From Rhizobiaceae bacterium (lineage in GTDB: Bacteria; Pseudomonadota; Alphaproteobacteria; Rhizobiales; Rhizobiaceae): a stretch of 41,355 bases of DNA. Numbering within the stretch: position 1 is the stretch's first letter; every line of letters begins with the position of its first letter. A model generated the notes under the pieces. The model saw only the letters and a program-made list of their open reading frames with translations. It did not search any database and had not been told where the DNA came from. Positions 32,883-41,355 of this stretch are shown here, in pieces. The stretch spans positions 1-41,355 of the forward strand of contig CAJPFN010000088.1 in assembly GCA_905339215.1 (NCBI GenBank), given 5' to 3'. A program made the position numbers and the translations under genes.

Positions 32883-33809
32883 GTGACAGTGATCAAGACG
32901 TCTTCGAACCGATCCGCGACCGTCCGGCGCCGCGCCCTCCTGCTCGTCAATCCGAAGGCGCGCCGCGGCGCGGCCGGGATCGACGCCATACGCGACAGAC
33001 TCGCCCTGGGCGGGCTGGAGGGAACCGTCGAGGCCTTTTCGGTGTTGCCCGAACTGGCGCGCGACATCGTCCGTCTGCGCGAAAAGACCGACTGCATCGT
33101 CATTGGCGGCGGCGATGGTACCGTTTCCGCCGGCGCCATGGCCGTCATGGAAAGCGGGCTGCCGATGGGCATCATCCCGCTCGGCACCGCCAACGACCTC
33201 GCCCGCACCCTCGGCATCCCCCTGGACCCGCTCCAGGCGGCCGACCTCGTCGTCGGCGGCTACGAGCGGCGCATCGACCTCGGTTCGGTCAACGGCCACG
33301 CCTTCTTCAACGTTGCCAGCGTCGGCCTCAGCACCGAACTCGCCGCGGGCCTGCGGCCGGAGCTGAAGCGCCGCTGGGGCCGGCTGGGCTACGCCATCGC
33401 CGCGTCGCGCGTGCTCGTGAAGGCGCGGCCGTTCACCGCCTGGATCACCGAGAAGGGCGAGACGGTCAAGGCGCGCACCTTCCAGATCGCCGTCGGCAAC
33501 GGCCGGCACTACGGCGGCGGCAACGTCGTCGAGGCGAGCGCGGCCATCGACGACGGCTACCTCGACCTCTACAGCCTGGAAATGCGCAACGTCTGGAAGC
33601 TGGCTCTGATGCTGCGCTCCTTCCGGGCCGGCACCCACGGCGCCTGGGACGAGGTGCGCACCGCGCGCTGCGTTCAGTTCGACGTGCGCACCAGGCGGCC
33701 GCAGCCGGTCAATACCGACGGCGAGATCGTCACGGCGACGCCGGCCAGGTTCATGGTCCACCCCGAGGCGATCGCTGTCTACGCGCCGCCCGGCACCGAC
33801 GATGTCTAG
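32883..33809 (+). CDS. YegS/BmrU-type lipid (diacylglycerol) kinase
   Basis: A 308-residue cytoplasmic or membrane-associated kinase of the DAGK-catalytic family. Motifs: LLVNPKARRG near 20-29 (nucleotide-binding strand), IGGGDGTVSAG at 74-84, PLGTANDLARTLG at ~99-111, and a late NTDGEI. It should phosphorylate diacylglycerol or a related lipid with ATP. The frame is open back to GTG 32790, but that would translate both sRNA hairpins. The better starts are GTG 32883 or GTG 32889, and neither has a good Shine-Dalgarno sequence. The start directly follows the sRNA terminator, so its mRNA either begins at or very near the start codon or comes from terminator read-through. The following gene (M20 peptidase) starts 139 bases later. 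Confidence 0.9.
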   Translation: MTVIKTSSNRSATVRRRALLLVNPKARRGAAGIDAIRDRLALGGLEGTVEAFSVLPELARDIVRLREKTDCIVIGGGDGTVSAGAMAVMESGLPMGIIPLGTANDLARTLGIPLDPLQAADLVVGGYERRIDLGSVNGHAFFNVASVGLSTELAAGLRPELKRRWGRLGYAIAASRVLVKARPFTAWITEKGETVKARTFQIAVGNGRHYGGGNVVEASAAIDDGYLDLYSLEMRNVWKLALMLRSFRAGTHGAWDEVRTARCVQFDVRTRRPQPVNTDGEIVTATPARFMVHPEAIAVYAPPGTDDV

Positions 33810-33948
33810 GCAAGTTTTTCGCCTGGCCTACCGTCCCCTACTTGCGTTCCGCCCGGTTCTTGGCCTCTAACCGGAACCAGATGCCGGGCCGGACATCCGC
33901 GGCCCGCCGTATCCGCTCGAACGGAAACGCACTGTGAGGTTGCTTGAA

Positions 33949-35337
33949 ATGCCGCTCGCCCCCGTCCTCGACCGCCTCGACGCCGACCTCGACAAGAGCC
34001 TCGCACGGCTGTTCGATTACGTCCGCATCAGGTCGATCTCGACCGATCCCGCCTATGCCGACGACTGTCGAAAGGCGGCGGAGTGGCTGGTCGCTGACCT
34101 GAAGACGATCGGCTTCGACGCGAGCGTGCGCGACACGCCCGGCCATCCGATGGTCGTCGCCCATCATGCCGGGCCGGCGGGCGCGCCGCACGTGCTGTTC
34201 TACGGCCACTACGACGTGCAGCCGGTCGACCCGCTGGAGCTGTGGACCAGCGATCCGTTCGATCCCGCGGTGAAGGAACTCGAGCCCGGCCGCAAGGTGA
34301 TCACCGGGCGCGGCTCCTCCGACGACAAGGGGCAGCTGATGCTGTTCGTCGAGGCCTGCCGCGCCTGGAAGGAGATCCACGGCTCGCTGCCCTGCGCCAT
34401 CACGCTGCTCTTCGAGGGCGAGGAGGAATCCGGCTCGCCGTCGCTGAAGCCCTTCCTCGAGGCCAACGCCGCCGAATTGAAGGCCGACTTCGCCATGGTC
34501 TGCGACACCGGCATGTGGGACCAGGACACGCCGGCGATCTCGATCGCGCTGCGCGGCCTCGTCGGCGAGGAGATCACTGTCAAGGCGGCGAACCGCGACC
34601 TGCACTCCGGCGAGTTCGGCGGCGCCGCCGCCAATCCGATCCGCATCCTGGCCAAGGTCCTCGCCGACATCCACGACGCCGATGGCCGCGTCACCATTCC
34701 CGGCTTCTACGACGGCGTCGAGGAGACGCCGACGCAGGTCCTGAAGTCGTGGGAGAGCCTCGGCGAGACGGCCGAGAGCTTCCTCGGGCCGATCGGCCTG
34801 TCGATCCCCTCCGGCGAGAAGGGCCGCTCCGTGCTGGAGCTGGTCTGGGCGCGGCCGACCGCCGAGTTCAACGGCATTTCCGGCGGCTACACCGGTAAGG
34901 GTTTCAAGACTGTGATCGCCGCGGAAGCTTCGGCCAAGGTCTCCTTCCGCCTGGTGCACAAGCAGGATCCGGCGAAGATCCGCGCCGCCTTCCGCGCCTT
35001 CGTCGAGGCGCGCATCCCCGCCGACTGCTCGGTCGAGTTCCACCCGCATGGCGGCTCGCCGGCCATCCAGCTTTCCTACGACTCGCCGTTCCTGACCAAG
35101 GCCAAGGACGCGCTTTCCGACGAATGGGGCAAGCCGGCGGTGATGATCGCCATGGGCGGCTCGATCCCGATCGTCGGCGACTTCCAGAAATACCTCGGCA
35201 TGGAATCGCTCATGGTCGGCTTCGGCCTCTCCGACGACCGCATCCATTCGCCCAACGAGAAATACGACCTGAAGTCGTTCCACAAGGGACAGAAATCCTG
35301 GGCGCGCATCCTCGATGCCGTATCCCGCAGGGCGTAA
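33949..35337 (+). CDS. M20-family metallodipeptidase
   Basis: A 462-residue di-zinc peptidase of the M20 dipeptidase group (M20A/F-like, about 460 residues). Metal and catalytic segments: FYGHYDVQP (H87, D89), GRGSSDDKGQL (D125, bridging Asp), LLFEGEEESGS (Glu 158/159) and a C-terminal RIHSPNEKYDL His ligand. The lid/dimerisation domain includes NRDLHSGEFGGAAANP. ATG 33949 has GAGGT 8 bases upstream; GTG 33934 is less likely. No signal peptide, so it recycles short peptides in the cytoplasm. It lies 10 bases before nrnC on the same strand, probably cotranscribed. Confidence 0.93.
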   Translation: MPLAPVLDRLDADLDKSLARLFDYVRIRSISTDPAYADDCRKAAEWLVADLKTIGFDASVRDTPGHPMVVAHHAGPAGAPHVLFYGHYDVQPVDPLELWTSDPFDPAVKELEPGRKVITGRGSSDDKGQLMLFVEACRAWKEIHGSLPCAITLLFEGEEESGSPSLKPFLEANAAELKADFAMVCDTGMWDQDTPAISIALRGLVGEEITVKAANRDLHSGEFGGAAANPIRILAKVLADIHDADGRVTIPGFYDGVEETPTQVLKSWESLGETAESFLGPIGLSIPSGEKGRSVLELVWARPTAEFNGISGGYTGKGFKTVIAAEASAKVSFRLVHKQDPAKIRAAFRAFVEARIPADCSVEFHPHGGSPAIQLSYDSPFLTKAKDALSDEWGKPAVMIAMGGSIPIVGDFQKYLGMESLMVGFGLSDDRIHSPNEKYDLKSFHKGQKSWARILDAVSRRA

Positions 35338-35347
35338 GGAGGCGGCC

Positions 35348-35965
35348 ATGACCGTGCGTTTCCACAAGGGCGACCTGCCCGACCTTTCCCGCTACGATGT
35401 CGAAGCTGTCGCCATCGACACCGAGACGCTCGGCCTCAACCCGCATCGCGACCGGCTGTGCGTCGTCCAGTTGTCGCCCGGCGACGGCACGGCCGACGTC
35501 GTCCAGATCGCCGCGGGACAGAAGACGGCGCCGAACCTCGCCCGCCTGCTCGGCGACGCGAAGGTGACGAAGCTGTTTCATTTCGGCCGCTTCGACCTCG
35601 CCGTGCTCTTTCATGCCTTCGGCGTCATGCCGGAGCCGGTGTTCTGCACGAAGATCGCCTCTCGGCTGACGCGCACCTACACCGACCGCCACGGGCTGAA
35701 GGACATCTGCTCGGAACTGCTCGGCATCAGCCTGTCCAAGGTGCAGCAGTCCTCCGATTGGGCGGCCGAGACGTTGACCCCCGACCAGCTCGACTACGCG
35801 GCGTCAGACGTCCTCTATCTCCACCGGCTGCGCGACGCGCTCGTCGCGCGGCTCGACCGTGACGGCCGCCGCGCCGAGGCCGAGGCCTGCTTCCGCTTCC
35901 TGCCGACCAGGGCGAAGCTCGACCTGATGGGTTGGGACGAAGAGGACATCTTCGCCCACAGCTGA
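35348..35965 (+). CDS. nrnC: nano-RNase C (RNase D-like 3'-5' exonuclease)
   Basis: A 205-residue DEDDy exonuclease. Catalytic residues: D24 and E26 (AIDTETLGL), D83 (HFGRFDLAVL), Y150 and D154 (YAASDVLYLH). It is about half the length of classical RNase D because the HRDC domains are missing, and it matches throughout my recollection of Bartonella NrnC, including the start (HKGDLPDL), TRTYTDRHGLK, QQSSDWAAETL and the terminal DIFAHS. NrnC degrades dinucleotides (including pGpG from c-di-GMP) and replaces oligoribonuclease in many alphaproteobacteria. It is often labelled simply ribonuclease D. GGAGG precedes the ATG, 10 bases after the peptidase stop. Confidence 0.93.
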   Translation: MTVRFHKGDLPDLSRYDVEAVAIDTETLGLNPHRDRLCVVQLSPGDGTADVVQIAAGQKTAPNLARLLGDAKVTKLFHFGRFDLAVLFHAFGVMPEPVFCTKIASRLTRTYTDRHGLKDICSELLGISLSKVQQSSDWAAETLTPDQLDYAASDVLYLHRLRDALVARLDRDGRRAEAEACFRFLPTRAKLDLMGWDEEDIFAHS

Positions 35966-36051
35966 TCCGATTCTTGGTCCGCGGCGGGGAACCGCCCGGC
36001 GGCGCGCGAGTTGAAAGGCGTCATTACCGCCCTTTCGACAGGAGAACCGCC

Positions 36052-36549
36052 GTGGCCGAGAAGAAGCTGGACGATCTGTTCCTCGATACGCTGAAGGACA
36101 TCTACTACGCCGAACGCAAGATCCTGAAGGCCTTGCCGAAGATGGCGAAGGCGGCGCAGTCGCCGGAGCTGAAGGCTGCCTTCGAGAAGCACGAGGACGA
36201 GACCGAAGGCCAGGTCGAGCGCCTGCAGAAGGTCTTCGAGATCCTCGGCAAGAAGGCTCGCGGCAAGGTCTGCCCCGCCATCGACGGCATCATCGAGGAA
36301 GGCGAGGAGATCATGGACGAGTTCAAGGGCTCGCCCGCGCTCGACGCCGGCCTCGTGTCCGCCGCCCAGGCCGTCGAGCACTACGAGATCACCCGCTACG
36401 GCACGCTGAAGCGCTGGGCACAGGAACTCGGCATGCAGGACGCCGCCCGGCTGCTCGCGCAGACGCTCGCCGAGGAATCGAAGACCGACGAGGCGCTCAC
36501 CGGCATCGCCGACGCCGTCGCCAACCAGAAGGCGAAGAAGGCGGCCTGA
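36052..36549 (+). CDS. YciE/DUF892 ferritin-like protein
   Basis: A 165-residue four-helix ferritin-like protein. AGGAGA at 36040-36045 points to GTG 36052. The start KLDDLFLDTLKDIYYAERKILKALPKMAKAA is the standard opening of the YciE family, and the acidic/His residues of helices (E20-type in YYAERK, KHEDETEGQ, VEHYEITRYG, LAEESKTDEAL) form a putative di-iron site. The tail is Lys-rich (QKAKKAA). Family members are stress-induced; the molecular role is not well established. It appears monocistronic, ending with a strong hairpin. Confidence 0.92.
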   Translation: MAEKKLDDLFLDTLKDIYYAERKILKALPKMAKAAQSPELKAAFEKHEDETEGQVERLQKVFEILGKKARGKVCPAIDGIIEEGEEIMDEFKGSPALDAGLVSAAQAVEHYEITRYGTLKRWAQELGMQDAARLLAQTLAEESKTDEALTGIADAVANQKAKKAA

Positions 36550-36558
36550 GCCGGACTC

Positions 36559-36588
36559 GCAGCCGCCGGCCTTCGCGCCGGCGGCTGC
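36559..36588 (+). terminator. GC-rich hairpin after the YciE-like gene
   Basis: A perfect 12-bp stem (GCAGCCGCCGGC with GCCGGCGGCTGC, loop CTTCGC) lies 9 bases after the stop. No T tract follows, so it is a transcript-end hairpin or weak terminator. Confidence 0.55.
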
Positions 36589-36719
36589 CCTCACCATTTC
36601 CGGAACCGCTCCCGCCGCGCCGGTCAGGCTTGTCGGCTGATACGCCGGTTACGGTGGAATACCACCTGTTTCCCCAGCGTAAGATGGGCTAGATTGGCGC
36701 CGGGTCGGGAGGATGGGCC

Positions 36720-36995
36720 ATGGGCCAGCACACGGCAGCGGTGGAAGCAGTCGCCGAACTGCGCCGCCTCAGCGCAGCCGGCACAATGGACGTCGAGCCG
36801 CAGGACCTGATGCGGCTGGCGGATCAGGCCGTGTCCGGCTTCGACCTGCAGAAGGATCGCAAGGAAATCGCTGACATGTTGCTTGAGGCGCTCACCGTGG
36901 TGCGCTTCGGGCCTGTCTTCGGCCATGACGCGTTGCCCGGAAGACAGCGCGTCACCGCGATCCTCGACGCGATCGTGAAGGCGACCTTGGCCTGA
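36720..36995 (+). CDS. small hypothetical protein
   Basis: A 91-residue, soluble, probably all-helical protein (AVEAVAELRRLS, DLMRLADQAVSGFDL, RKEIADMLLEALTVV) with no recognised family. GGGAGGA at 36707-36713 is well placed before ATG 36720, which supports real translation. It lies between the YciE-like gene and a small exported protein (25-base gap to the latter), possibly in one transcript with it. Function unknown. Confidence 0.6.
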   Translation: MGQHTAAVEAVAELRRLSAAGTMDVEPQDLMRLADQAVSGFDLQKDRKEIADMLLEALTVVRFGPVFGHDALPGRQRVTAILDAIVKATLA

Positions 36996-37020
36996 GGGCG
37001 GGGGATAAAAGGGGGGAGGA

Positions 37021-37401
37021 ATGCGTAAGCAGTCTGCAATCCATCTGGCGGGCATCGTGATCGCCGGTTGTGTCTTCTCGGGCAGCGCCACCGCCGCACC
37101 GCCCGCCGGCTGCCCCACCGAGAACGAAGTGCGTGCCTCGGTCGAGCGTTACATCCTGGAGGACTGGTGGTCCCCATCCCAGCGCGAGACCTGGCAGATC
37201 GCCGACGTTGGCGATTTCAGCTTCGGACCCATCAAGTATGGCAGTCCGAGGTACAGCGAGTGCCCCGTGCGAATGGAATACTCGTTCCGCGTCTGGCACA
37301 ATGACGGACGGATCGAGGAGACCCGCAAGGGCGTCGGCGAGACGTTTTCGTTCTTCAAGAACAACTTCGACGAGTGGAGATTCACCGTCGGGCCGAGCTG
37401 A
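37021..37401 (+). CDS. small exported hypothetical protein
   Basis: A 126-residue protein directly preceded by GGGGGGAGGA. A signal peptide of ~25 residues ends TATAA before PPAGCPTENEV. The mature part (~100 residues) looks beta-rich (WQIADVGDFSFGPIKYG, CPVRMEYSFRVWHNDG) with two cysteines that could pair. No family recognised. After its stop, 37402-37567 (166 bases) holds no gene and presumably the promoter of the penicillin-binding protein. Confidence 0.75.
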   Translation: MRKQSAIHLAGIVIAGCVFSGSATAAPPAGCPTENEVRASVERYILEDWWSPSQRETWQIADVGDFSFGPIKYGSPRYSECPVRMEYSFRVWHNDGRIEETRKGVGETFSFFKNNFDEWRFTVGPS

Positions 37402-37567
37402 AGCGCGGTCGCCGCCGCGGCTAGCCGCGATGCGCGCTCTCGCCGGCAGGGGCGAGGGCAATCGTCATGGCGGTCGCGCCGGCGCCGACCCCTTAACGGC
37501 CCCTTAAATCGCCGTATTTACTGTCCACCCGAAGCGCCGAGGGCTCTGCCCGCACGGGGACCGGACA

Positions 37568-39763
37568 TTGGCCAACCGCAAACGCATCGAGCCGACATTC
37601 GACGAACCTGCGCGCCGCAGGTCCAGTGGCCTGTCGGTGAGCGAGGACGATCGCGTCGTCCCGACGGGTCGCCGCAAATCGGCGAAGAAAGCCAGGTCCC
37701 CGCGCGGCAAGTCGCGCGCTAGGGGCCGGGGCCGCCGCTCCGCCGGGCTGTTCGGCCGTCTCGTCTACTGGTGCCTCGTGCTGGCGCTCTGGGCCGGTAT
37801 CGGCGGCGTCGGCCTCGTCGCGTATTATGGCGCGCGCATGCCCAGCGCCACGACCTGGGCAATTCCCGACCGTCCGCCCAATGTTCGCATCGTCTCCGTC
37901 GACGGGCGGCTCGTCGCCAACCGCGGTATGACTGGGGGTGAAGCGGTCGGCCTGCACGAAATGTCGCCCTATATCCCCCAGGCAGTGATGGCGATCGAGG
38001 ACCGCCGCTTCTATTCCCACTTCGGCATCGATCCGCTCGGCCTCGCCCGGGCGATGTTCGAGAACATCACCCGCGGCCGCTTCACCCAGGGCGGCTCGAC
38101 GCTGACACAGCAACTCGCGAAGAACCTCTTCCTCAAGCCGGACCGGACGATCGAGCGCAAGGTGCAGGAGGTGCTGCTGGCGCTCTGGCTGGAGCAGAAG
38201 CACACAAAGGACCAGATACTCGAGATGTATCTGAACCGGGTCTATTTCGGCTCCGGTTCCTATGGCGTCGAGGCGGCCTCGCGCCGCTATTTCGCCAAAT
38301 CCGCCCGCGACGTCACGCTTGCCGAGGCGGCTCTGCTCGCCGGCCTGCTCAAGGCGCCATCGCGTCTGTCGCCCGCCCGCGATCCCAAGGCCGCGGAAGA
38401 GCGCGCCCAGCTCGTGCTCGCCGCCATGCGTGACGAGCAGATGATCGGCGATCGCGAGCTGTCGACGGCGATGAGCGCACCGGCGACCCGCACCGCTGCC
38501 TTCTGGACCGGTTCGGAGAACTACGTCGCCGACCGCGTCATGGAGGAACTGCCCACCCTCATCGGCGAAGTCCGTACCGACGTCATCGTCGACACCACCA
38601 TCGACCTCACCCTGCAGAAGCTCGGCGAGAAGTCGATCCGGCGCCTGCTCGACGAGAGCGGCAAGAAGCTCAACGTCAGCCAGGCCGCGCTCGTCTCGAT
38701 CGACAACACCGGCGCGGTCCGCGCCATGATCGGCGGCGCCGACTATGCCTCGAGCCAGTTCGACCGAGCGTCCGAAGCACGCCGCCAGCCTGGATCGGCC
38801 TTCAAGCCCTTCGTCTTCCTCGCCGCGCTCGAGCAGGGGCGCACGCCCGACTCGGTGCGCAACGACGCGCCGATCCGCATCGGCAAGTGGACGCCCGAGA
38901 ACTACAACGGCAAGTACTATGGCAAGGTGACCCTGACGACCGCGCTGGCCAAGTCGCTGAACTCCGTCGCTGCGCAGCTCGCCATGGAGGTCGGCCCGGC
39001 GACAGTCGTCGAGACCGCCCACCGCATGGGCATCGAATCCAGCCTCCAGGCCAACACCTCGATAGCACTCGGCACATCCGAGGTGACGCCGCTCGAGCTG
39101 ACCGCGGCATACGTGCCTTTCGCCAACGGCGGCTACCGCCCGGACGTGCATTTCGTCCGCCGCGTCACCACGGTCTCGGGCGAGGTGCTCTACGACAACG
39201 CGGGCGGCCACATTCCACGCGTACTGAGATCCGAGGTCGTCGGCATGATGAACTCGATGATGACCCAGACGCTGAAGGACGGCACGGCGCGTAAGGCCGA
39301 TTTCGCCTGGCCGGCGGCCGGTAAGACCGGCACCAGCCAGAATTCGCGCGATGCCTGGTTCATCGGCTATACCGCCAACCTCACCACCGGCGTGTGGATG
39401 GGCAACGACGACGGCACCCCGACGAAAAACATCACCGGCGGCTCTTTGCCGGCTAAGGTTTGGCACGAGTTCATGGTCGCCGCTCATGAGGGCGTGCCGG
39501 TGGCGCGCTTGCCTGGCACCTGGAACGGCGCAATCGCCGGCACGGACGACCAGCCGGTGCCGCCGCGCGGCGTCGGCGAGGCCGCGATGGATGCCGGCTC
39601 GGAAACACCTTCTTCCGTGCACAGGTCCTCGATGCCCGAGATGGCAGGCGGCGGCGTAACCGATGACGGCCGGACGGCCTCAATTCCGCGGCCGCGCGCG
39701 GAAGTCGGCGGCAAGCCGCAGAAGAAGCCGTCAACGATCCTTGACGCGATCCTCGGCAACTGA
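37568..39763 (+). CDS. class A penicillin-binding protein (PBP1-type)
   Basis: A 731-residue bifunctional peptidoglycan synthase. A basic N-terminal tail (~60 residues) precedes one transmembrane helix at ~64-88. The glycosyltransferase 51 domain has catalytic E144 in EDRRFYSHFGID, GGSTLTQQLAKN at 175-186 and EMYLNRVYFG at ~219-228. The transpeptidase domain has the SxxK serine S410 (PGSAFKPF), SLN at 463-465 and KTGTS at 586-590. Both activities should be intact. It starts at TTG 37568 with GGGGA at 37556-37560. The C-terminus (~640-731) is low-complexity and Pro-rich. It is shorter than canonical PBP1a (no OB insert), like the PBP1a-family/MrcA-like forms common in rhizobia. Confidence 0.93.
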   Translation: MANRKRIEPTFDEPARRRSSGLSVSEDDRVVPTGRRKSAKKARSPRGKSRARGRGRRSAGLFGRLVYWCLVLALWAGIGGVGLVAYYGARMPSATTWAIPDRPPNVRIVSVDGRLVANRGMTGGEAVGLHEMSPYIPQAVMAIEDRRFYSHFGIDPLGLARAMFENITRGRFTQGGSTLTQQLAKNLFLKPDRTIERKVQEVLLALWLEQKHTKDQILEMYLNRVYFGSGSYGVEAASRRYFAKSARDVTLAEAALLAGLLKAPSRLSPARDPKAAEERAQLVLAAMRDEQMIGDRELSTAMSAPATRTAAFWTGSENYVADRVMEELPTLIGEVRTDVIVDTTIDLTLQKLGEKSIRRLLDESGKKLNVSQAALVSIDNTGAVRAMIGGADYASSQFDRASEARRQPGSAFKPFVFLAALEQGRTPDSVRNDAPIRIGKWTPENYNGKYYGKVTLTTALAKSLNSVAAQLAMEVGPATVVETAHRMGIESSLQANTSIALGTSEVTPLELTAAYVPFANGGYRPDVHFVRRVTTVSGEVLYDNAGGHIPRVLRSEVVGMMNSMMTQTLKDGTARKADFAWPAAGKTGTSQNSRDAWFIGYTANLTTGVWMGNDDGTPTKNITGGSLPAKVWHEFMVAAHEGVPVARLPGTWNGAIAGTDDQPVPPRGVGEAAMDAGSETPSSVHRSSMPEMAGGGVTDDGRTASIPRPRAEVGGKPQKKPSTILDAILGN

Positions 39764-39835
39764 CGCGCTCCGCGACGTCGCGCCCCCTCGCCACGCCGCG
39801 GGCGTTCCGCTACATAGCGGCGGCTGGAGGATCGC

Positions 39836-40585
39836 ATGAGCGAAGCCGCGACACGCAAGACCATTGTCCTCACCGGTGCCAGCCGTGGCATCGGCCATGC
39901 CACCGTGAAGCGTTTCTCGCGTGAAGGATGGCGTGTGATCACGTGCTCCCGCCAGGCCTTCGCCGAGGACTGCCCGTGGCCGGCAGGCCCTGAGGATCAC
40001 ATCAAGGTGGATTTGTCGGACCCGGAGGACGTCGGTGTCGCCGTTGCCGAAATCCGCCACCGCCTCGAGAACGATGGCGGCCGTCTCGACGCCCTGGTCA
40101 ACAACGCCGGCATCTCGCCCAAGCTGAAGGACGGCGGCCGGATGAACTCGCTGGACACGCCCATGCATGTCTGGCGCGATGTCTTCCAGGTCAACTTCTT
40201 CGCCCCGATCATGCTCGCCCGCGGACTGTTCAAGGAACTGGCGACGGCGAAGGGCTCGATCGTCAACGTCACCTCGATCGCCGGCACCAGGGTGCACCCC
40301 TTCGCCGGCACGGCCTATGCGACGTCGAAGGCCGCGCTCGGCTCGTTGACCCGCGAGATGGCCGCCGACTTCGGCCCGCACGGCATCCGCGTTAACGCCA
40401 TCGCGCCCGGCGAGATCGACACCGCGATTCTGTCGCCGGGCACCGACAAGATCGTCGAGACCATCCCGCTGCGCCGGCTCGGCGCCACGTCCGAGGTCGC
40501 CGACATCATCTACTTCCTGTGCTCGCCGCAGGCGTCCTACGTCACCGGCTCCGAGATCCACATCAACGGCGGCCAGCACGTCTGA
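39836..40585 (+). CDS. SDR-family oxidoreductase
   Basis: A 249-residue classical short-chain dehydrogenase/reductase. Cofactor motif TGASRGIG is at 13-20, NNAG at ~89-92 and the catalytic Ser147-Tyr161-Lys165 in SIAG and YATSK; the C-terminal YVTGSEIHINGGQHV is typical. GGAGG lies 5 bases before ATG 39836. Cytoplasmic, NAD(P)-dependent. The substrate is not predictable. It is followed after 28 bases by a GNAT acetyltransferase on the same strand. Confidence 0.92.
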   Translation: MSEAATRKTIVLTGASRGIGHATVKRFSREGWRVITCSRQAFAEDCPWPAGPEDHIKVDLSDPEDVGVAVAEIRHRLENDGGRLDALVNNAGISPKLKDGGRMNSLDTPMHVWRDVFQVNFFAPIMLARGLFKELATAKGSIVNVTSIAGTRVHPFAGTAYATSKAALGSLTREMAADFGPHGIRVNAIAPGEIDTAILSPGTDKIVETIPLRRLGATSEVADIIYFLCSPQASYVTGSEIHINGGQHV

Positions 40586-40613
40586 GGCCGTATCCGACTG
40601 TGGGCTCCCACCG

Positions 40614-41114
40614 ATGGACACGATCCGCACCGAGCGCCTCCTCCTGCGCCGCGCCCGGCACGGCGACCTCGAGGACATCCATGCCGTCCTCTCCGACCCG
40701 CGCGCCATGCGCTACTGGTCGACGCCGCCGCATGCGACGGTCGATCAGACCCGCGATTGGCTCGGCGACATGATCGCGGCGCCGGCCGACGTGAGCGACG
40801 ACTTCCTCGTCGAGTTCGAGGGCGGTGTGGTCGGCAAGATCGGCTGCTGGCAACTTCCGGAGATCGGCTTCATCTTCCACCCGGGCATCTGGCGCCGCGG
40901 CATCGCCGGCGAGGCGCTGCGCGCGGTGCTGCCGTGGATCTTCGGCCGCCACGCGCTGCCGGCGATCACGGCCGATGTCGATCCGCGCAATGCCGCCTCG
41001 CTTGCCCTTCTCGCACGCGCCGGCTTCCGCGAGACCGGCCGCGCCGAGCGCACCTGGCTGGTCGCCGGCGAGTGGTGCAACAGCATCTACCTCGCGCTAC
41101 GCCGCCCGGACTGA
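40614..41114 (+). CDS. GNAT-family N-acetyltransferase (RimJ/RimL-like)
   Basis: A 166-residue acetyl-CoA-dependent acyltransferase of the Acetyltransf_3 group. It begins IRTERLLLRRARHGDLEDI, the usual RimJ/RimL-like opening, and has the acetyl-CoA loop in WRRGIAGEALRAVLPW (~101-116) and the C-terminal VDPRNAASLALLARAGFRETG (~130-150). The acceptor (protein N-terminus or small molecule) is unknown. It is probably cotranscribed with the SDR gene. Confidence 0.9.
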   Translation: MDTIRTERLLLRRARHGDLEDIHAVLSDPRAMRYWSTPPHATVDQTRDWLGDMIAAPADVSDDFLVEFEGGVVGKIGCWQLPEIGFIFHPGIWRRGIAGEALRAVLPWIFGRHALPAITADVDPRNAASLALLARAGFRETGRAERTWLVAGEWCNSIYLALRRPD

Positions 41115-41147
41115 CAGGGCCGGGCTCGGCAGGCCGCTGGCCTCGCC

Positions 41148-41355
41148 TCAGTGCGGCATGCCGCCGACGTGAGATAGGAGTTCGGCGACGTTGTTCGCGG
41201 CGAATTTCTTCAGAAGCCGGGCGCGATAGGCTTCTACCGTGCGCGGCGAGATCTTCAACAGCCGCGCGATGTCCTTGGAGGTCCGGCCTTCGCCCAGATG
41301 CATGACGATCTGCCGCTCGCGTGCGGTGAAGCCGAGAACGGGGCGCGATTGCGAC
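41148..41355 (-). CDS. LuxR/FixJ-type response regulator, C-terminal part (5' end outside window)
   Basis: Translating the minus strand from the window edge to the stop at 41148-41150 gives 68 residues forming a LuxR-type helix-turn-helix: GFTARERQIVMHLGEG, SKDIARLLKISPRTVEAYRARLLKKF and AANNVAELLSHVG. The spacing and the PRTVEAYRARLLKK recognition helix match FixJ/NarL-type response regulators, with FixJ-like more likely in this order. The receiver domain, if present, lies beyond the window. It is convergent with the GNAT gene (33-base gap). Confidence 0.88.
   Translation of the reverse strand, partial: SQSRPVLGFTARERQIVMHLGEGRTSKDIARLLKISPRTVEAYRARLLKKFAANNVAELLSHVGGMPH

Overview
The window is high-GC DNA, apart from one small AT-rich gene, and is densely coding. 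It looks like the chromosome of a Hyphomicrobiales (Rhizobiales) alphaproteobacterium, probably near the Mesorhizobium/Phyllobacteriaceae group. The placement is inferred from four things: an NrnC-type nano-RNase ending in the FAHS tail I associate with this order, a palindromic repeat of rhizobial style inside polA, a candidate stress sRNA next to polA, and many solute-transport and catabolic operons. No tRNA, rRNA, CRISPR array, IS element or phage gene was seen.

Layout. (1) 1-4346: tail of a sugar catabolic operon, with a GH43 beta-xylosidase/arabinofuranosidase, a sugar-phosphate isomerase/epimerase-like TIM barrel and a Gfo/Idh/MocA dehydrogenase, interrupted by a small AT-rich membrane-protein gene (2753-3163) that looks acquired. 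An FAD-dependent dehydrogenase follows (4476-6134). (2) 6154-14104: a divergent block that looks like uptake and breakdown of a guanidino (arginine-like) amino acid. On the minus strand are a ThDP decarboxylase of the 5-guanidino-2-oxopentanoate type, a dimethylargininase-like hydrolase and a membrane desaturase. On the plus strand are a four-gene polar amino-acid ABC transporter and an Ldh-family dehydrogenase. (3) 14132-14488: a small RlpA-like protein.

(4) 14746-28733: the most unusual region, about 14 kb of exported proteins built around proteases. It holds a trypsin (S1A), a V8-like S1 protease, a secreted MORN-repeat protein and a second V8-like paralogue whose catalytic serine is asparagine. 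Opposing them is a five-gene, mostly overlapping minus-strand operon: caspase-like protein, small Cys-containing exported protein, single-pass membrane protein, WD40-caspase protein, and a Memo-CapA fusion. Because nearly all carry export signals, I read this as a candidate envelope or extracellular proteolytic cascade rather than a cytoplasmic phage-defence system. The function is unknown.

(5) 29102-41355: ordinary housekeeping and stress genes: a Zur-like regulator, polA, a candidate EcpR1/alpha-r7-type sRNA, a lipid kinase, an M20 dipeptidase, nrnC, a YciE ferritin-like protein, two small hypotheticals, a class A penicillin-binding protein, an SDR, a GNAT acetyltransferase, and the 3' end of a LuxR/FixJ-type regulator running off the window edge.

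Start codons were moved from the longest possible ORF where a Shine-Dalgarno sequence, a 4-base stop/start overlap or a signal peptide argued for it. All family assignments come from reading motifs, not from database searches.
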